A stretch of 64,000 bases of DNA from Todiramphus chloris collaris (GCA_025345505.1 JANVCC010000076.1:7241577-7305576), one strand, 5' to 3'. Numbered from the stretch's first letter, positions 12,561 through 24,800 are shown. Made by a program: numbers and translations. The notes: generated from the letters alone by a model not told the origin.

Positions 12561-14221
12561 CTTAAGTGGCACTGACTCTATTAATATTTAACTACAGAGA
12601 ATAATAAAACCAGAGAAAAAAGGCTTAGGAATTAAACCACCACTTCCATGGTGTTTCCTCATGCTCTCCATTTCTTAAATATCTATTGTCTTTTCAACAG
12701 TATTTTTCCATTTAAAAAAAATCCTTTGTACAGAACTGCTTTTAATATAGGGCTATCAGAAGAAAGAAACGTAAAAGATCAAAGTTCAGGCTACAGTAAA
12801 GCTAATGTCTCTCGATCCCTATGGCCTTTAACAAGAATTAACTAGGGCCGTGACTTTCAAAAAAGATGCCTATGCCTAGGCCCAGTCATTGGCACCTGTT
12901 ACAGATGTTGCTACATCAACCCTTTCAGAAATCAGAGCCTTGACAGATCTTGAGGCAAATAAAATCAATCTCTTATTTATTCTGTCAGTTTGCTTTCCAA
13001 ATTACAGGAAACCGAAAAATTTTCAGAACTGTAATATAACATATATTCTTTCAACTGCAATGGTAACAAGAGCGTGCGAAACCACCGTGTGAGCCTCATG
13101 TCCGAAATATGTAATTATATTCCTACTATAAACCTGCATTTCACCTGCAAGCAGCCATTTGACTACAAAGTGTATAACTAAAGGATAAAAAGTTAGATTT
13201 GAAAAGTTATTCTCACCTTTTATAAAGTGTTTCTTAAATGTTAGACTTCAAGACTTCATAATTAGTTTGATCATGATAGAAACTTATCTCAGTGATTAAC
13301 AGGATTACATAAGTAAATATTTAAATGCCTGAGGTGCAACTGTAAGTTGAACATAAATACAGAAGAAAGGCTGAGTTCATATATTTGTCCATTTTCAAGA
13401 GCAGGAGACAGCTTCTAATTCTATAAAAGATGTGCTACTACACAGGTTTTCATTACAGCAGGGTTAAAAATGTTAACTCTCAGAGGAGCAGCGAGGATTT
13501 AATTAAACCTTGCAAAGGCTGTGTTCCCAGTATTTGTAAAGGAACATGAAAGATATGCACAGTAACTCTTACTATAGTATGACAAGTGTTATTCTCTGAC
13601 AGCATATTAATATTTTCCCAATTTTATTCCCCGAACTCCAATAATTCTAATACTGTTCTCAGACACAATACAAACTTTCTGCTCTTCTGTTTTTTTAGTT
13701 GCATAAACTCACAGCAGTTGGCGATGTCTATATTTGTATAGATAAGTAAATGTTCTTTAATTCTTGAGCAATCCCTTCTTGACTGATAAATAGAAATGAT
13801 TAAGCAACAGTTGGGAGGAGAACTACAGCCTCAGTTGGCTGCCCCTCCTAGAGCTAATATTTCAGCCTTAATGAAGTTAGTCATCTTACATTAGATATAA
13901 TGGTGCCAGGCAAATTGTGAATGATGCCAATAACTTGTGCAGTTTTCTGAAAAGCCACTTCAGCTGTTAAATTGTTCTACTTCTTCTTTCTCCTGATCCT
14001 GCTAATGGAATAATTTGAAATTAAGGAAAGCTAAAGTATAAATAAGATATAAATAAAATTTTGCTGTAACACAGGAGGAGGATGCCATTCCTGGGTCCTG
14101 ATCTTACTAGTACTTCCTACAGCCATGTTTTCACTTATATATGAGATTTGGTTACATTGTGAGACCAGATTCTTGTTACATACAAAACTGGAGTAGATTT
14201 TAGTATAAGAAGAAAGTGGAA

Positions 14222-14892
14222 ATGGATAATTTGATCAAGAACTTGGCCCACATGAACCTTATGAAGTTCAACAAGGCCAAGTGCAAGGTCTTTCACCCGG
14301 GTTGGGGTAACCCCTGGTATCAACACAGGCTGTCGATGAATAGATGGAGAGAAGCCCTGCACAGAAGGAGTTCGTGGTGCTGGGGGGTGAAGAGCTGGAC
14401 AGGAGCTGGCACTGTGCGCTCACAGCCCAGAAGCCCATGGCACCCTGTGTTGCATCCCCAGCAGCGTGGGCAGCAGGTTGAGGGAGGGGATCCTGCCCCT
14501 CTGCTCTGGGGAGAAGCCCATGCAGTGCTGGGTCCAGCTCTGAAGTCCTCAGCACAGGAGAGACAGGGACCTGTTGGAGAGGGGAAAGACTGGGACAGAC
14601 TTCTTAGCAAGGCCTGTTGTGACAGGACAATGGGTGATGGGTTTATACTAAAAGAGGGGAGATTTACACTGGAGAAAAGGAAGAAATTTTTAATACTGAG
14701 GATGGTGAAACCTGGGTCCAGGTTGCCCAGAGAGGTGGTCAATGCCCCATTCCTGGAACCATTCCAGGTGAGGTTGGCTGGGACTCTGAGCAACCTGTTC
14801 TAGTTGCAGATGTCCATGCTCACTGCAGGGGGGTTGGACTAGATGACCTTTAAAGGTCCCTTCCAACTGAATCCATTCCATGATTCTATGAC
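14222..14892 (+). mobile_element. CR1 LINE, 3' fragment
   Basis: Starts within the reverse-transcriptase C-terminal coding part (codons for [11 protein letters not shown] at about 14259-14291) and runs to the octamer tail TGATTCTATGA. The 3' UTR has the GGTTGGACTAGATGACCTTT form. The coding part is frame-broken and shortened internally: after the [11 protein letters not shown]-equivalent region it jumps towards the SDRT-equivalent stretch near 14610. The 195-aa plus-strand frame from 14216 is an out-of-frame reading across this fossil. It resembles the copy at 62470-62747 and may share its subfamily. Confidence 0.92.
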
Positions 14893-15738
14893 TAAAAATT
14901 CTCCACTTATGACATTTAAGTAACCTATAACATTCAACAGAACACAAATGATGCCTTCAAATTCAGTACCTGTTGAAAATCAGGTTACATCAGCCTAAAA
15001 CTACAGTTATGGTTGTATTTAAATGTTCTCCAGTAGTTCCCATCACAATTTTTTGTTCTATGTTATTATACGTTTTCCCTAGATTTCACAGAATCATAGA
15101 ATGGCTTAGGGTGGAAGGGACCTTAGAGATCATCTAATCCAACCTCCCTGCCATGGGCAGGGATGCCTTTCAACCTATGTTGCTCAAGGCCTCATCTGAC
15201 CTGGCCTTAACACCTCCAGGGAGGGGGCATCCACAACACCTCAGGGCAATCTATTCCCAAGTCTCACCACCCTTGTACTGAAGAACTTTTTGCTAAGATT
15301 CAATCTAAACCTATTTTCCCTCAGTTTAAAACCATTTTCCCTCGTCCTGTCACTGGACACTCTCGTGAAGAGTCCCTCTCCAGCCTTCCTGTATAATCCC
15401 TTCAGGTATTGCAAGGCAGTTATAAGGTCCCCCTGGAGTCCCCTCCTCTCCAGGATGAACAATCTTAGCTCCTTCAGCCCATCCGCATAGCAGAGATGCT
15501 CCAGACCCTGTATCATCTTTGTGGCCCTCTTTTGGATGTGTACCAACAGGCCTATGTCCCTCTTATGGTGGGGACACCAGAACTGGATGCATAATTGAGG
15601 TGGGGTCTCACAAGAGCAGAGTAAAGGGGGAGAATCACCTCTCTTGATCCGCTGGCCATACTCCTCTAGATGCATCCTAGGGTATGCTTGGCCTTCTGAG
15701 CCACATGAGTGCACCGCAGGCCAGATTCTGCCAGCAGA

Positions 15739-15810
15739 ATCTTTGCCTGATTTCTTCTTTTTAGGGATGCAGTGCCTTTGAACTTGGAGGAGATGATCCT
15801 TGAAAGTCAA
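15739..15810 (-). repeat. ectopic copy of a 72-bp CR1 linker segment
   Basis: This segment nearly matches 16990-17060 in the same element (about four differences and one 1-bp indel). The copy at 16990-17060 is in its normal place, encoding FKDHLLQ...KKKKSGK between endonuclease and reverse transcriptase. The copy here sits inside the RT C-terminal part, replacing codons equivalent to the [11 protein letters not shown] stretch of the neighbouring plus-strand copy. It is a non-tandem duplication within one retroelement, best explained by template switching during reverse transcription or a later templated repair. Confidence 0.9.
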
Positions 15811-16989
15811 TCAACGCCCCCAAGTCCTTCTCTTTGGGACTACTCTCAACCCACTCTATACCCAATCTGTAATTGTGCCTGAGATTGGCCCAGTCCAGGT
15901 GCAGGACCTTGCACTGTCCATGTCACAGATGTTGAACAGCACTGGACCCAGACCAGATCCCTGAGGAACTCTACTTGTCACTGGTCTCCACCTGGACATC
16001 AAGTCATTGATCACAAGCCTTTGAGTCCGACCTTCTAGCCAGTTCCTTATCCACTGAGTGGTCCATCCATCAAGCCCATGTCTCTCCATCTTAGAGATAA
16101 GGATGTCATGTGGGACAGTGTCAAATGCTTTGCATAAGTCCACGTAGATTACGTCAGTTGCTCTTCCCATATCAACCAGAGTTGTAACTCTGTCGTAGAA
16201 GGCCACTGAATTAGTCAGGCATGATTTGCCCTTATTGAAGCCTTACTGAAAGTCAGCTTTCACTGTTCACCTAATTATTTTTCATGTGCCTTAGAACAGA
16301 TACCAGGAGGATCTGCTCCATGATTTTACCTGACACAGAGGTGAGGCTGACTGGTCTGTAGTTCCTTGGGTTTTCTTTGCTTCCCTTTTTAAAAATGGGG
16401 GTTATGTTTCCCCTTTTCCAGTGCCAGACTGCCACGAATTCTCAAATATGATGGCTAGTGGCCTAGGAACTTCAGCTGCCAGTTCCTTCAGGACCCGTGG
16501 ATGTATTTCATCAGGTCCCATGGACTTGTGCACATTCAGGTTCTCCAGGTGTTCCCGGACCTGATCTGCTCCTACCCTGGGTGATTCTTTACTCTGCCAG
16601 ACACAGCCAGTGCCTTCTGTGACTTGGGTGGTGTGTCTCAAGTTGTTACTAGTGAAGACTTAAGCAAGAAAGTCACTGAGTATCTCAGTTTTCTCCATAT
16701 CCTTGGTAACCAGGTCACCTGCATCCATCTGGAGAGGCTCCATGTTCTCTCATGTTTTTCTTTTTTCCCTGACATACCTGTAGAATCCTTTTCTGTTTTT
16801 TTTTAATGTCCCTGGCCAGGTTTGACTCCATAAGGGCTTTAGCTTTTCCAACCTGGCTTCTGGTTTCACAAACAATTCTCCTTGTAGTCATCTCAGGTTA
16901 CATTTCCTTGCTTCCACCCTTTGTGGATTCCTCTTTCATGTTTGATTTTGGCCAGGAATTTCTTGTTCATCCATACAGGCCTCCTGGCA

Positions 16990-17060
16990 TCTTTGCCTGA
17001 TTTCTTCTTTTTAGGGATGCAGTGCCTTTGAGATTGGAGGAGGTGATCCTTGAAAGTCAA
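16990..17060 (-). repeat. in-place partner of the duplicated 72-bp segment
   Basis: The normal CR1 linker position, matched by the ectopic copy at 15739-15810. High similarity between the two suggests the duplication arose at or after insertion rather than from two diverged sources. Confidence 0.9.
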
Positions 17061-17787
17061 CTAGTTTTCCTGGGCAACCAATCCCTCAAGGGCTTTGTCC
17101 CATGGTACACCATGAAGGATATTCCTGAAGAGGCCAAAGTTGGCTCTTCTGAAGTTGAGGGTTTCAAACTTGCTGAGCGCCCCCTTCTTCACTGCCCTTA
17201 GGATCTTAAACTCTACCATCTCATGGTAACTGCAGCCAAGGCTGCCCATGAGCTTAACATTGCACAGCAGCCCCTCCCTGTTAGTGAGAACAAGGTCTAG
17301 CATGGCACCTCTCCTTGTTGGTTCCTCTATTGCTTGGAGGAGGTAGTTATCATTGACGCATTCCAGGAACCTTCTGGTTTACTTATGCCCTGCTGTGTTG
17401 TCTCTCCAACTGATATCGGGGTGGTTAAAATCCCCCATGAGGACTAGGGCTTGTGAATGAGCAGCAACTCCTGTCTGTCCTGAAGGGCCTCATCCACTTG
17501 GTCCTCCTGGTCAGGTGGTCTGCAGAAGACCCCTACTGTAATGTCTCCTTCCCTTCCTTTCACCCTGGCCTGTAGGCACTCAGTCTTTTCATTGTCACTC
17601 GCCACATAGAGCTCCACACATTCTAGCTGTTTATTGACATAGAAGGCAATACCCCCTCTTTGTCACCCGTGCCTGTCCTTCCTGAAGAGCTTATACCCTT
17701 CTAATCCAACACTCTAATCACAGGAATCATTCCACCATGTCTCCATTATGTCGATCAGATTGTAGTGCTGAGGGTACACAAGCCAAG

Positions 17788-18764
17788 TGGAGTCCCTCAG
17801 GATCAGTACTGGGACTAGTCTTAACATCTTCGTCAGCGACATGGACAGTGGCACTGAGTGCACCCTCAGCAAGCTTGCCGACTACACCAAGCTGTGTGGG
17901 GTGCTGACATGCTGGAGGGAAGGGATGCCATCCAGAGGGACCTTGACAAGCTGGAGAGGTGGGCCCATGCCAAACTCATGAAGTTCAACAAGGCCAAATG
18001 CAAGGTCCTCCATCTGGGTTGGAGCAATCCCAAGCACCGATATAGGCTGGGCAGTGACTGGCTTGAGAGCAGCCCTGAAGAAAAGGACTTGGGAGTGCTG
18101 GTGGGTGAGAAGCTCAACATGAGCCATCAGTGTGCTCTTGCAGCCCAGAGGGCCAATCGCATCCTGGGCTGCATCAAGAGAAGCGTGGCCAGCAGGTCGA
18201 GGGAGGTGATTCTCCCCCTCTACTCCACTCTCATGAGACCTCACCTGGAGCACTGCGTCCAGTTCTGGAGCCCCTATTACAGGAAGGATATGGATGTGCT
18301 GGAACGTGTCCAGAGAAGGGCCACGAGGATGATCAGAGGGCTGGAGCACCTCTCCTGTGAGGACAGACTGAGGGAGTTGGGATTGTTCAGTCTGGAGAAG
18401 AGAAGGCTCCAGGGAGACCTTATTGTGGCCTTCCAGTATCTGAAGGGGCTACAAGAAAGCTGGGGAGGGACTTTTTAGGCTGTCGGGAAGTGATAGGACT
18501 GGAGGGAATGGATTAAAGCTAGAGATAGGTCGATTCAGGTTAGGCATTAGGGAGAATTTCTTCCCCATGAGGGTGGTGAGACACTGGCACAGGTTGCCCA
18601 GAGAGGGGGTGGAAGCCCCATCCTTGGAAGTTTTTAAGACCAGGCTGGATGGGGCTCTGAGAAACCTGCTCTAGTGGGAGGTGTCCCTGCCCATGGCAGG
18701 GGGGTTGGAACTAGATGATCTTTAAGGTCCCTTCTAACCCTGACAACTCTGATTCTATGATTCT
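17788..18764 (+). mobile_element. CR1 LINE, 3' copy with RT C-terminal half
   Basis: Starts near RT motif B (codons for GVPQ / QGSVLGP-like, 17788 on), then [16 protein letters not shown] with DYTKL where FADDTKL is expected. A single long frame (17858-18478, 206 aa) covers [60 protein letters not shown] and [17 protein letters not shown]. The frame then stops and the SDRT-equivalent part is out of frame. The 3' UTR carries CCCATGGCAGGGGGGTTGG and ends at the octamer tail (GATTCTATGATTC). Its 5' end abuts the 5' end of the opposite-strand copy. Better preserved than most copies here, so probably among the younger ones. Confidence 0.95.
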
Positions 18765-21603
18765 TTTTCCCCTTTGAGACAAACATTTCGTATCTGTAGT
18801 CAGTCTTGTAAAGTAGCCCGTGATTTAGTTGTCTTTCAGAGACAATGGCACACACAGAGCACTTGTATGTTAGGGTTGGGGTTTTTTTCCCTCCCAACCA
18901 AAAAACATGAAGCTAAGGTCAGAAAGTAACTTGGGGTTTTGGTACCCTCTTTGAAATATTTCATGGTATCAAAAAGTATTAAATGGGCCAAAACATGTGG
19001 AGTTGTTATTAAGATTCACTCCAGGCAGTATGCCTCACCTCTAAACGGTGTATTTTCACTGCATGCTTCTAAACCGCAGAAAAGGCTGAAAGGAAAATAA
19101 TCTACGCTTTTCAAGAGGCTTATTTTGCAATTAAGGACTTCAGTGGTTCATAGGGAATATGAGTAATGAATCTTTAAAATTCTACTGGATACATGTATGC
19201 ACAAGAAAAAATTGTTACTTAGAGGCAAGAACTGAGATGTGAACTAACTTAGGACCCACAAAATGAAGGGAGAATAAAACAAAATGTATGATCCATATGA
19301 TACTGGACTGAAACCCAGGAAATTAAATTAATGTAATGCTATGACTATTGCATATTATCACCTTACAGATGAGAACTTAAAAGGATTTTTCAAAGGATTT
19401 ATCACAATAATCCAATTAATTAGGTATTATGGTATTAATTTTAAAGACCATTAAACTTAGGCATGGACAGCTTAAGTGACATAACCAAGAGTGTATCATA
19501 TGAAACAGTGGTAAAAGAAAAACTTGGGCATCTTATTCTCTTGAAAACTAAAAGCTGAGACTTCAGCTTTCTTCTGTGAAGAATATAGTAAGGTAATATG
19601 TATGTTCTACGCATGGAGGAAGGATTTTGACCATCACAGATTGAAAAGAAAGTGCAGGAAAGAAGGAAAACTCACTGAGGTGCAATAAGCAGACCAACCC
19701 TGGAAAACATGAGGAGTCAATAACAAGTTTTATCTCTGAAGTGCAATTTAGTTATTACCTGAGACAAGAGCTTAATGCAAACTGGAGGTGGCACAGAATC
19801 ATTACAGGAAATTACATGTAATATTTGGATTATTTTGATAGTAGACATTTGCTAGATACCCACCTGATCAGAAGAGGCAAAATGAGCTAGGGATAATTGA
19901 AATGCAAAACAGGCAGATGAAAAGATGACATAGGTTGCAATCAATGGGAGGTTTCAACAGCTGCCTGGCCAAGTGCTGGAATCCATTAAGTTGGATTAGA
20001 AAATGTCACCAGTGCAGCAGCCAGTCAGATTCAGTTTATAGTAATTTGGCACAGTGGAGAGGTCATGTTTCATTAAGATTATTCTTGTTTCCTTTTAACA
20101 TAATTCCTGGAATATTGTGCAAGAAGCGATAGAGTTCCAATTTTCACAACTTGACAGGTTTCTTTTATGCACCACTGTAATTTTAAATACTTGTCTCCAG
20201 CACATATTTTTGCTGTAGCTATGCTTGCAGCAATGTAATTGCATCTCCCACGCTGCATATATCACTCAAGCAACCAGTTAAAATTTCAGAATTCCAAATG
20301 TCTAAACCTAGAATACCACATAGCTCTTTAAGAAACAGCAGAGATGCCTATTTTGTTTTCTTATACTTGCAGTCTTGCCCATTCTATTAAATTTTGCATA
20401 TTACTATTGATCATTTGCTGCTTATGGTCCATATAAGTCTGGTCACCATCTTCACAGTTCCTCTTCAGAACCTTACACCTTCTGAAGACATACATTAAAG
20501 CAGGCTACCATTAAGTGACCAATACCAAATCAAGTTTTTATTTTTTTCATCCAAAAGAAAAAAAGGTTAAACACAGTATTTTTAATATTACCTCTTATTT
20601 TCTCATCATTTGTCTTAGAGGGTCTAGCTCCCTCATGGCCAGCTCTTCGCATGTGAGAGTCATGAATAAAGCAGCACTACTGATGAGCTTGTCAATTAAG
20701 CACACATCTGGGTGCTTTACGAGCTCAGAGTGTAATAGGCACTATGACAAGAGAGAATGAAATGCATACAGCAAGATTAATTCAAAACAATTTTCTACAA
20801 TCTTGATTTCAAAATGCAGCCAATTTTTCCTCTCACCTACATATTATGCCAAATATCTGAGGCTTCAGACACAAAAAGTTATGGAGTGCAGCACGAAACT
20901 AGAGGTCTGAATTTTGGAAAGCACTCATCACCCAAAAGCCTCATAACTTGAAATTGAACAAGAGAATATTTAGACCCTTACAGTATCAGATGTTGCTATT
21001 ACTTGAAGCGGTAGTAAGAAACTTCTGTGAATACTCTGTGGCTAATAAAAATTATCTATTTAACAGAATGGCACATGAACCGCGGTCCAAAGATGAGGGA
21101 TGTGTTGGAGTGGCACAGTGCCCTGCAGGAGCTGACTTTGGTCTAAGGTTTAATCTTTCTGTCTGATTTTCTTGAGGTTTTCTCCTGTTCCTTCAAAGTT
21201 CTATCTGAACACCCTCCACATCATAATAACAGGAATTAATTGTTAAATTGCCTTATGGTTTGAGAACATTATGTGACTGAAGCCACTGTCAGAAAAGAAA
21301 TCAGGAAGGAAAACAGAAGAGAAGAAAAATCTCTCCTGTTGTCTAGAAAGATGAAGGCAAATACTGCATGACTGAACCAGTCATTTAACAGCTCATATCA
21401 AACCACAGTCATATCATGTAACTATCAAATTTTACCTTCCTACAAAATTGGAAAAATATCAGTGAATATAGGTCATTTTATTTCATCACACCAAGCCCAC
21501 ACTCTGATATTGAAGGATGTCTTGCAGCACTGGAAACAGCTCAGATTTCTGATGGGAAAAATTCACTGAAATAAGCACTAACAGCAAGAACCCCTTACTG
21601 TTA
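18765..21603. other. unique region with a MIR fossil
   Basis: Besides the MIR piece at 19421-19545 I recognise nothing. A T-rich/CCAACC near-palindrome at about 18872-18900 follows the CR1 tail but is imperfect. Confidence 0.5.
19421..19545 (-). mobile_element. MIR / core-SINE fossil
   Basis: Follows the reverse complement of the MIR core: TAGGTATTAT, then AAACTTAGGCATGGACAGC TTAAGTGAC, ACCAAGAGTG, and CAGTGGTAAAAG. These line up in order with the MIR blocks AAACTGAGGCACAGAGAGG, TTAAGTAAC, GCCCAAGGTC and AGTGGCAGAG. Identity is low, as expected for an element older than birds. A short similar piece (TATTATCACCTTACAGATGAGA) lies just upstream at 19353-19374, perhaps a broken second part. Confidence 0.55.
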
Positions 21604-21811
21604 CAGAAACATTAAATGGTTTGGGCTGGAAGGGACCTCAAAGATCATCTACTTCCAACCCCCCTGCCATGGGTAGGGACACCTTGCACTAGACCCTGCT
21701 GCTCAAAGCCCCATCCAACGTGGTCTTGAACACATCCAGGGATGGAGCATCCACAGCTTCCCTGGGCAACCTGTGCTGGTGTCTCACCACCCTCAGAGCG
21801 AAGAAGTTTCC
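21604..21811 (-). mobile_element. CR1 LINE, 3' UTR fragment
   Basis: Plus-strand reading starts CAGAAACATTAAATGG, a decayed octamer tail, followed by GGAAGGGACCTCAAAGATCA and CCCCTGCCATGGG, the reverse complement of a CR1 3' UTR. The remnant of the last coding codons reaches about 21811. Strongly 5' truncated (about 210 bp). Confidence 0.88.
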
Positions 21812-24800
21812 CAAATATGTGATGTCTCACAAAACAAGATGATTTTAATGACATGGAACAGCTATTCCCCAGAACAACAGCACTCTACAGAATAACCTGT
21901 GCCTGAAATAAAATTTCAGTGGTTGTTTACCTGTTAATAACTTACAGCACTATGTGTAAGTACATTGATGTAAGAGTGTATAGACAGCGCAAGGCCACTG
22001 AGATCTCAAATACTGAGTAATAGCCAGATGCATTAATTAATGATTAATTTAAAAGTCTCAGACTAGCAAAATTAATCACACAGTGCAGAAAGGCTTCATA
22101 ACTAGATAAGAAAAATTATACAGGGAGGGGGGATGAGGTTGCACTGCCATTAGCTGCTCTCTGTGATAGCTCATTAGGTGAGCTTTTACCAAAGGAGCCA
22201 AGCTGAAGTACGTATGTGTAGTAGCTTAAACACAAAAAGCAAGCAGAGTGCTCCTCCTGGGAACAGAGGGAGAAGAGCTCGCAGATTTCTCTGAATGAGG
22301 TTAGAGAAATGTCCAGGGACATGTCCCATTGTGGAGTTCAATAGCAGAGTAACCACTGAACAGCTAAAAGCACATCACCAGTAAGGGAGAAAGAAAAAAG
22401 GCAAAAAGCCTCTACAGCAGTAGATGCATTGTGCTAGCAACAAAAACTACAGCACTGGATCTGATGGTTGTCACTGGTATGTTGCTATCACACTGAAGTA
22501 GGTGAACAAAGTGTTAGAAGTGAACACAGGCTCAAAGTGAGGAGCAGGGACTCTCTGTTGGTGAGATGAAGAATTACCAAACTAAAGACAGAAAACATGT
22601 GTTGAGTGCAAGTCAAGAGAAGGGACGGAAACTCTCCTGTTGCTAACCCAGTATAAGTAATAAAAGTAAAATTATATATATATGAGGAGAAGCTACAGCG
22701 TTGTTTGTCCACTGATGGGAAGGAACACCTATGCCTTGTGATTAAAAGGACTGCAAACCCTACATTGGAAAGCCAGTCCAACTTACTTTCTGCATCTTAC
22801 ATCGTCCCCACCAAAAACAAAATCTCTGACAAGTCAGAATCCTTACAGTGGAACAGGAGCCAGCTCCTCCTACAGCAACACTGGTTCAGCATAATTTTCT
22901 AAGACACATATTTCTGTCACTAAAACAGACTGAGAAGATCAACTAAGAGCAACTAGGTAAGAAGGTGCCATCTTCATGTCATCCTTTGTCCCTGAGGTTC
23001 TTCCCAATCGAATCTTACATCCTGGGCTCCCACCTACTGTTTTCTTTGCCTAGTTAACTTGAACTGCTTAACAAGCTCCACACATGGCCTCACATTCCTG
23101 CTGTATATCTCCTAGTAACATCAATACCGCATGTTGCATTTCTCCCAAGGATGATGGTGTTCCACAAGAGAAGAGAATAGCCATAAGAGAAGAGCATAAG
23201 ACACATTTTATTCACAGAAAGGTGGCATTTGAGATCAGGAAGGGCACCAGATCAGCACTGTTTTCTCTAACTGTGGCTCATAAATCCCTTGGAGGTCACA
23301 TAAAGGTTAAAAAAGAGAGATGTTAGTGAGCAACAGCTAAATCCCTGCAGGGCTGGCAAGTAAAAAGGACTATGATTACTTACTCCCATTTCTATACTTC
23401 TGTGAAAACTTAAAATTACCTTTAATTGCTGGGAACAGTTCAGCTCCTTCAAAATGAGAAAGTCAGTAAGCACAGTGGTTTTTAGCTCCCCTGTCCTAGA
23501 GGTTAATACTGACTGGTGGAGATCACTCAAAAACAGATGGTCTGAAAGGGTTTTTAACTTTCAGAAAGTTGGCTAAATGCAATCATTGAAGTAAAAGACC
23601 TGGGGAAAGATGACAAGGAAAATAGACCATTGTTCCACAGCCATTTCTCTTGACAACTGTGCCTTTCTCAGGAAGCTCCTGACTCCCATGTCCCTAGCCA
23701 CACATTTCCATTCCCACAACACGTGTTCGGTGGTGCTGGTAGAATTCCACTCACTGCACAGATCTCTGGGGAACCAGGTTATAACTCCCAGGTTAATAAC
23801 AAGCTTCCTTGTAAAGGAAGAGTATTTTAAACATAGATCAGTAATCTACCTGTTTCATCATGCAACCCCATAAACAGTCATAGGGGCAAACAACAGGGAA
23901 AGAGTCAACTTCAGGAGAATGAGTACTGAATCACTGCCTCACAACAGAGTAGAATAGAGCTGGGGGACACAAGGACAAGGACTAATTACTAACTGGAACA
24001 CCAATCAGGAAGACAGAATGACAGAGGGTGTAGTATACCACTGTACATATATGGGGTAGAGAAGGACAGAGTGAGTCAGCAACAAGCGAAACAAAAAAAT
24101 CATGAATCAATGTAAATTAAATCGATGAAATGCAGGTAGAATTGCTCTCAAGAAGAATGTTTCTCAGTGTTTTCCGTGAGGTCTTTAGCGGAACCAAATA
24201 TGATGAGGCTGTTGAAGACTGCAAGGACAGAACTACAAGACTGAGTGAATGCAGAAGCATTGATTAAATGCAGAAGGAGGAGAGTAAGAGTGTATCAAAG
24301 GAGACGAAAAACATCTCTTCAGAGTCGAGGAAGAGAAAAATCACAAAGTTAATCAATTCTCTCTTAACACCGAGTTTAAACAGCCCCAAAGTTGTATTAT
24401 AAATGCAGATGTGTTTCTTTGTGAGAGAAACAGAAGGAGTGTAAAGTACTCAAATGGAAACCCATGTCAGGGCATCAGGAGTATTTAGTCCTCAACAGCC
24501 CTCCTCATATACTACCTACTGCTGGTGAAAAAACTAAAAGGTTTAGTGAAGCACCCTCCTTTCTCAGATGCACTGCAGAGCTCAACTCCATAATGTGCTT
24601 CCCCTCCACATACAGCTGGTTTTACTGGGAGTTCTGAGGACTCACTGACAGAGCGTAAACTTCCTAATAATAGCAGGCAAAAATTGTGTCTGTATTACAT
24701 CTAAAAACACATTGCCCTCAGAAAAAGGTCAATTCTTTCAGTTGTGAAGACAAGCACTCAAAAAATATCCCAGACTTCTTTGTCTGCAGTTCCTTTTTTA

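Larger units (their letters stand above)
1481..14221. other. long unique region with no recognised gene
   Basis: About 12.7 kb without an identifiable mobile element. Contents worth naming: a somewhat GC-richer stretch at 1750-2080; a polypyrimidine run at 5085-5107; a 9-bp hairpin at 6681-6701; CA-rich sequence at 7504-7560; a perfect 14-bp hairpin at 10911-10943; a CpG-enriched patch at 12060-12560; and four CpGs within about 40 bp near 13070-13110. Open frames of 110 aa (8255-8587, plus) and 117 aa (4841-5194, minus) have no recognisable domain and no coding context. Confidence 0.5.
15088..17770 (-). mobile_element. CR1 LINE, long 5'-truncated copy (EN-RT-3' end)
   Basis: The largest element in the window. 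On the minus strand it begins inside the apurinic-type endonuclease domain (METWWNDS near 17735, then VGVFCRPPDQED, MGDFNHPDISW and MLDLVLTNREG ending near 17270). It passes the linker FKDHLLQ (about 17050) and enters the reverse transcriptase: [32 protein letters not shown] in part (16402-16641), motif [16 protein letters not shown], motif [15 protein letters not shown] (15856-16206), and the C-terminal RATKMIQGLEHL / SDRTRENGFKL region (15241-15735). It ends in a tail read inverted from 15088. Several frame breaks separate these blocks. The FADD catalytic motif is missing through an internal deletion near 15911-15919. ORF1 and the endonuclease N-terminus are absent. Dead copy. Confidence 0.95.

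Noticed and set aside
14216-14803. 195-aa open frame on the plus strand
   Set aside because: It crosses a CR1 3' fragment in a mixture of frames; beyond [11 protein letters not shown] it does not follow the CR1 protein. Not a gene.
17858-18478. 206-aa open frame on the plus strand
   Set aside because: A remnant of CR1 reverse transcriptase in a truncated copy, annotated as part of the LINE and not as a host gene.
15088-18764. Twin-priming inversion of one CR1
   Set aside because: Twin priming leaves one 3' tail and inverts only the 5' part. Here both halves have their own 3' UTR and tail and both cover the RT C-terminal region, so there are two cDNAs.
18855-18900. Hairpin of GGTTGGGG and CCAACC words after the CR1 tail
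   Set aside because: Imperfect and made mostly of T and C runs.
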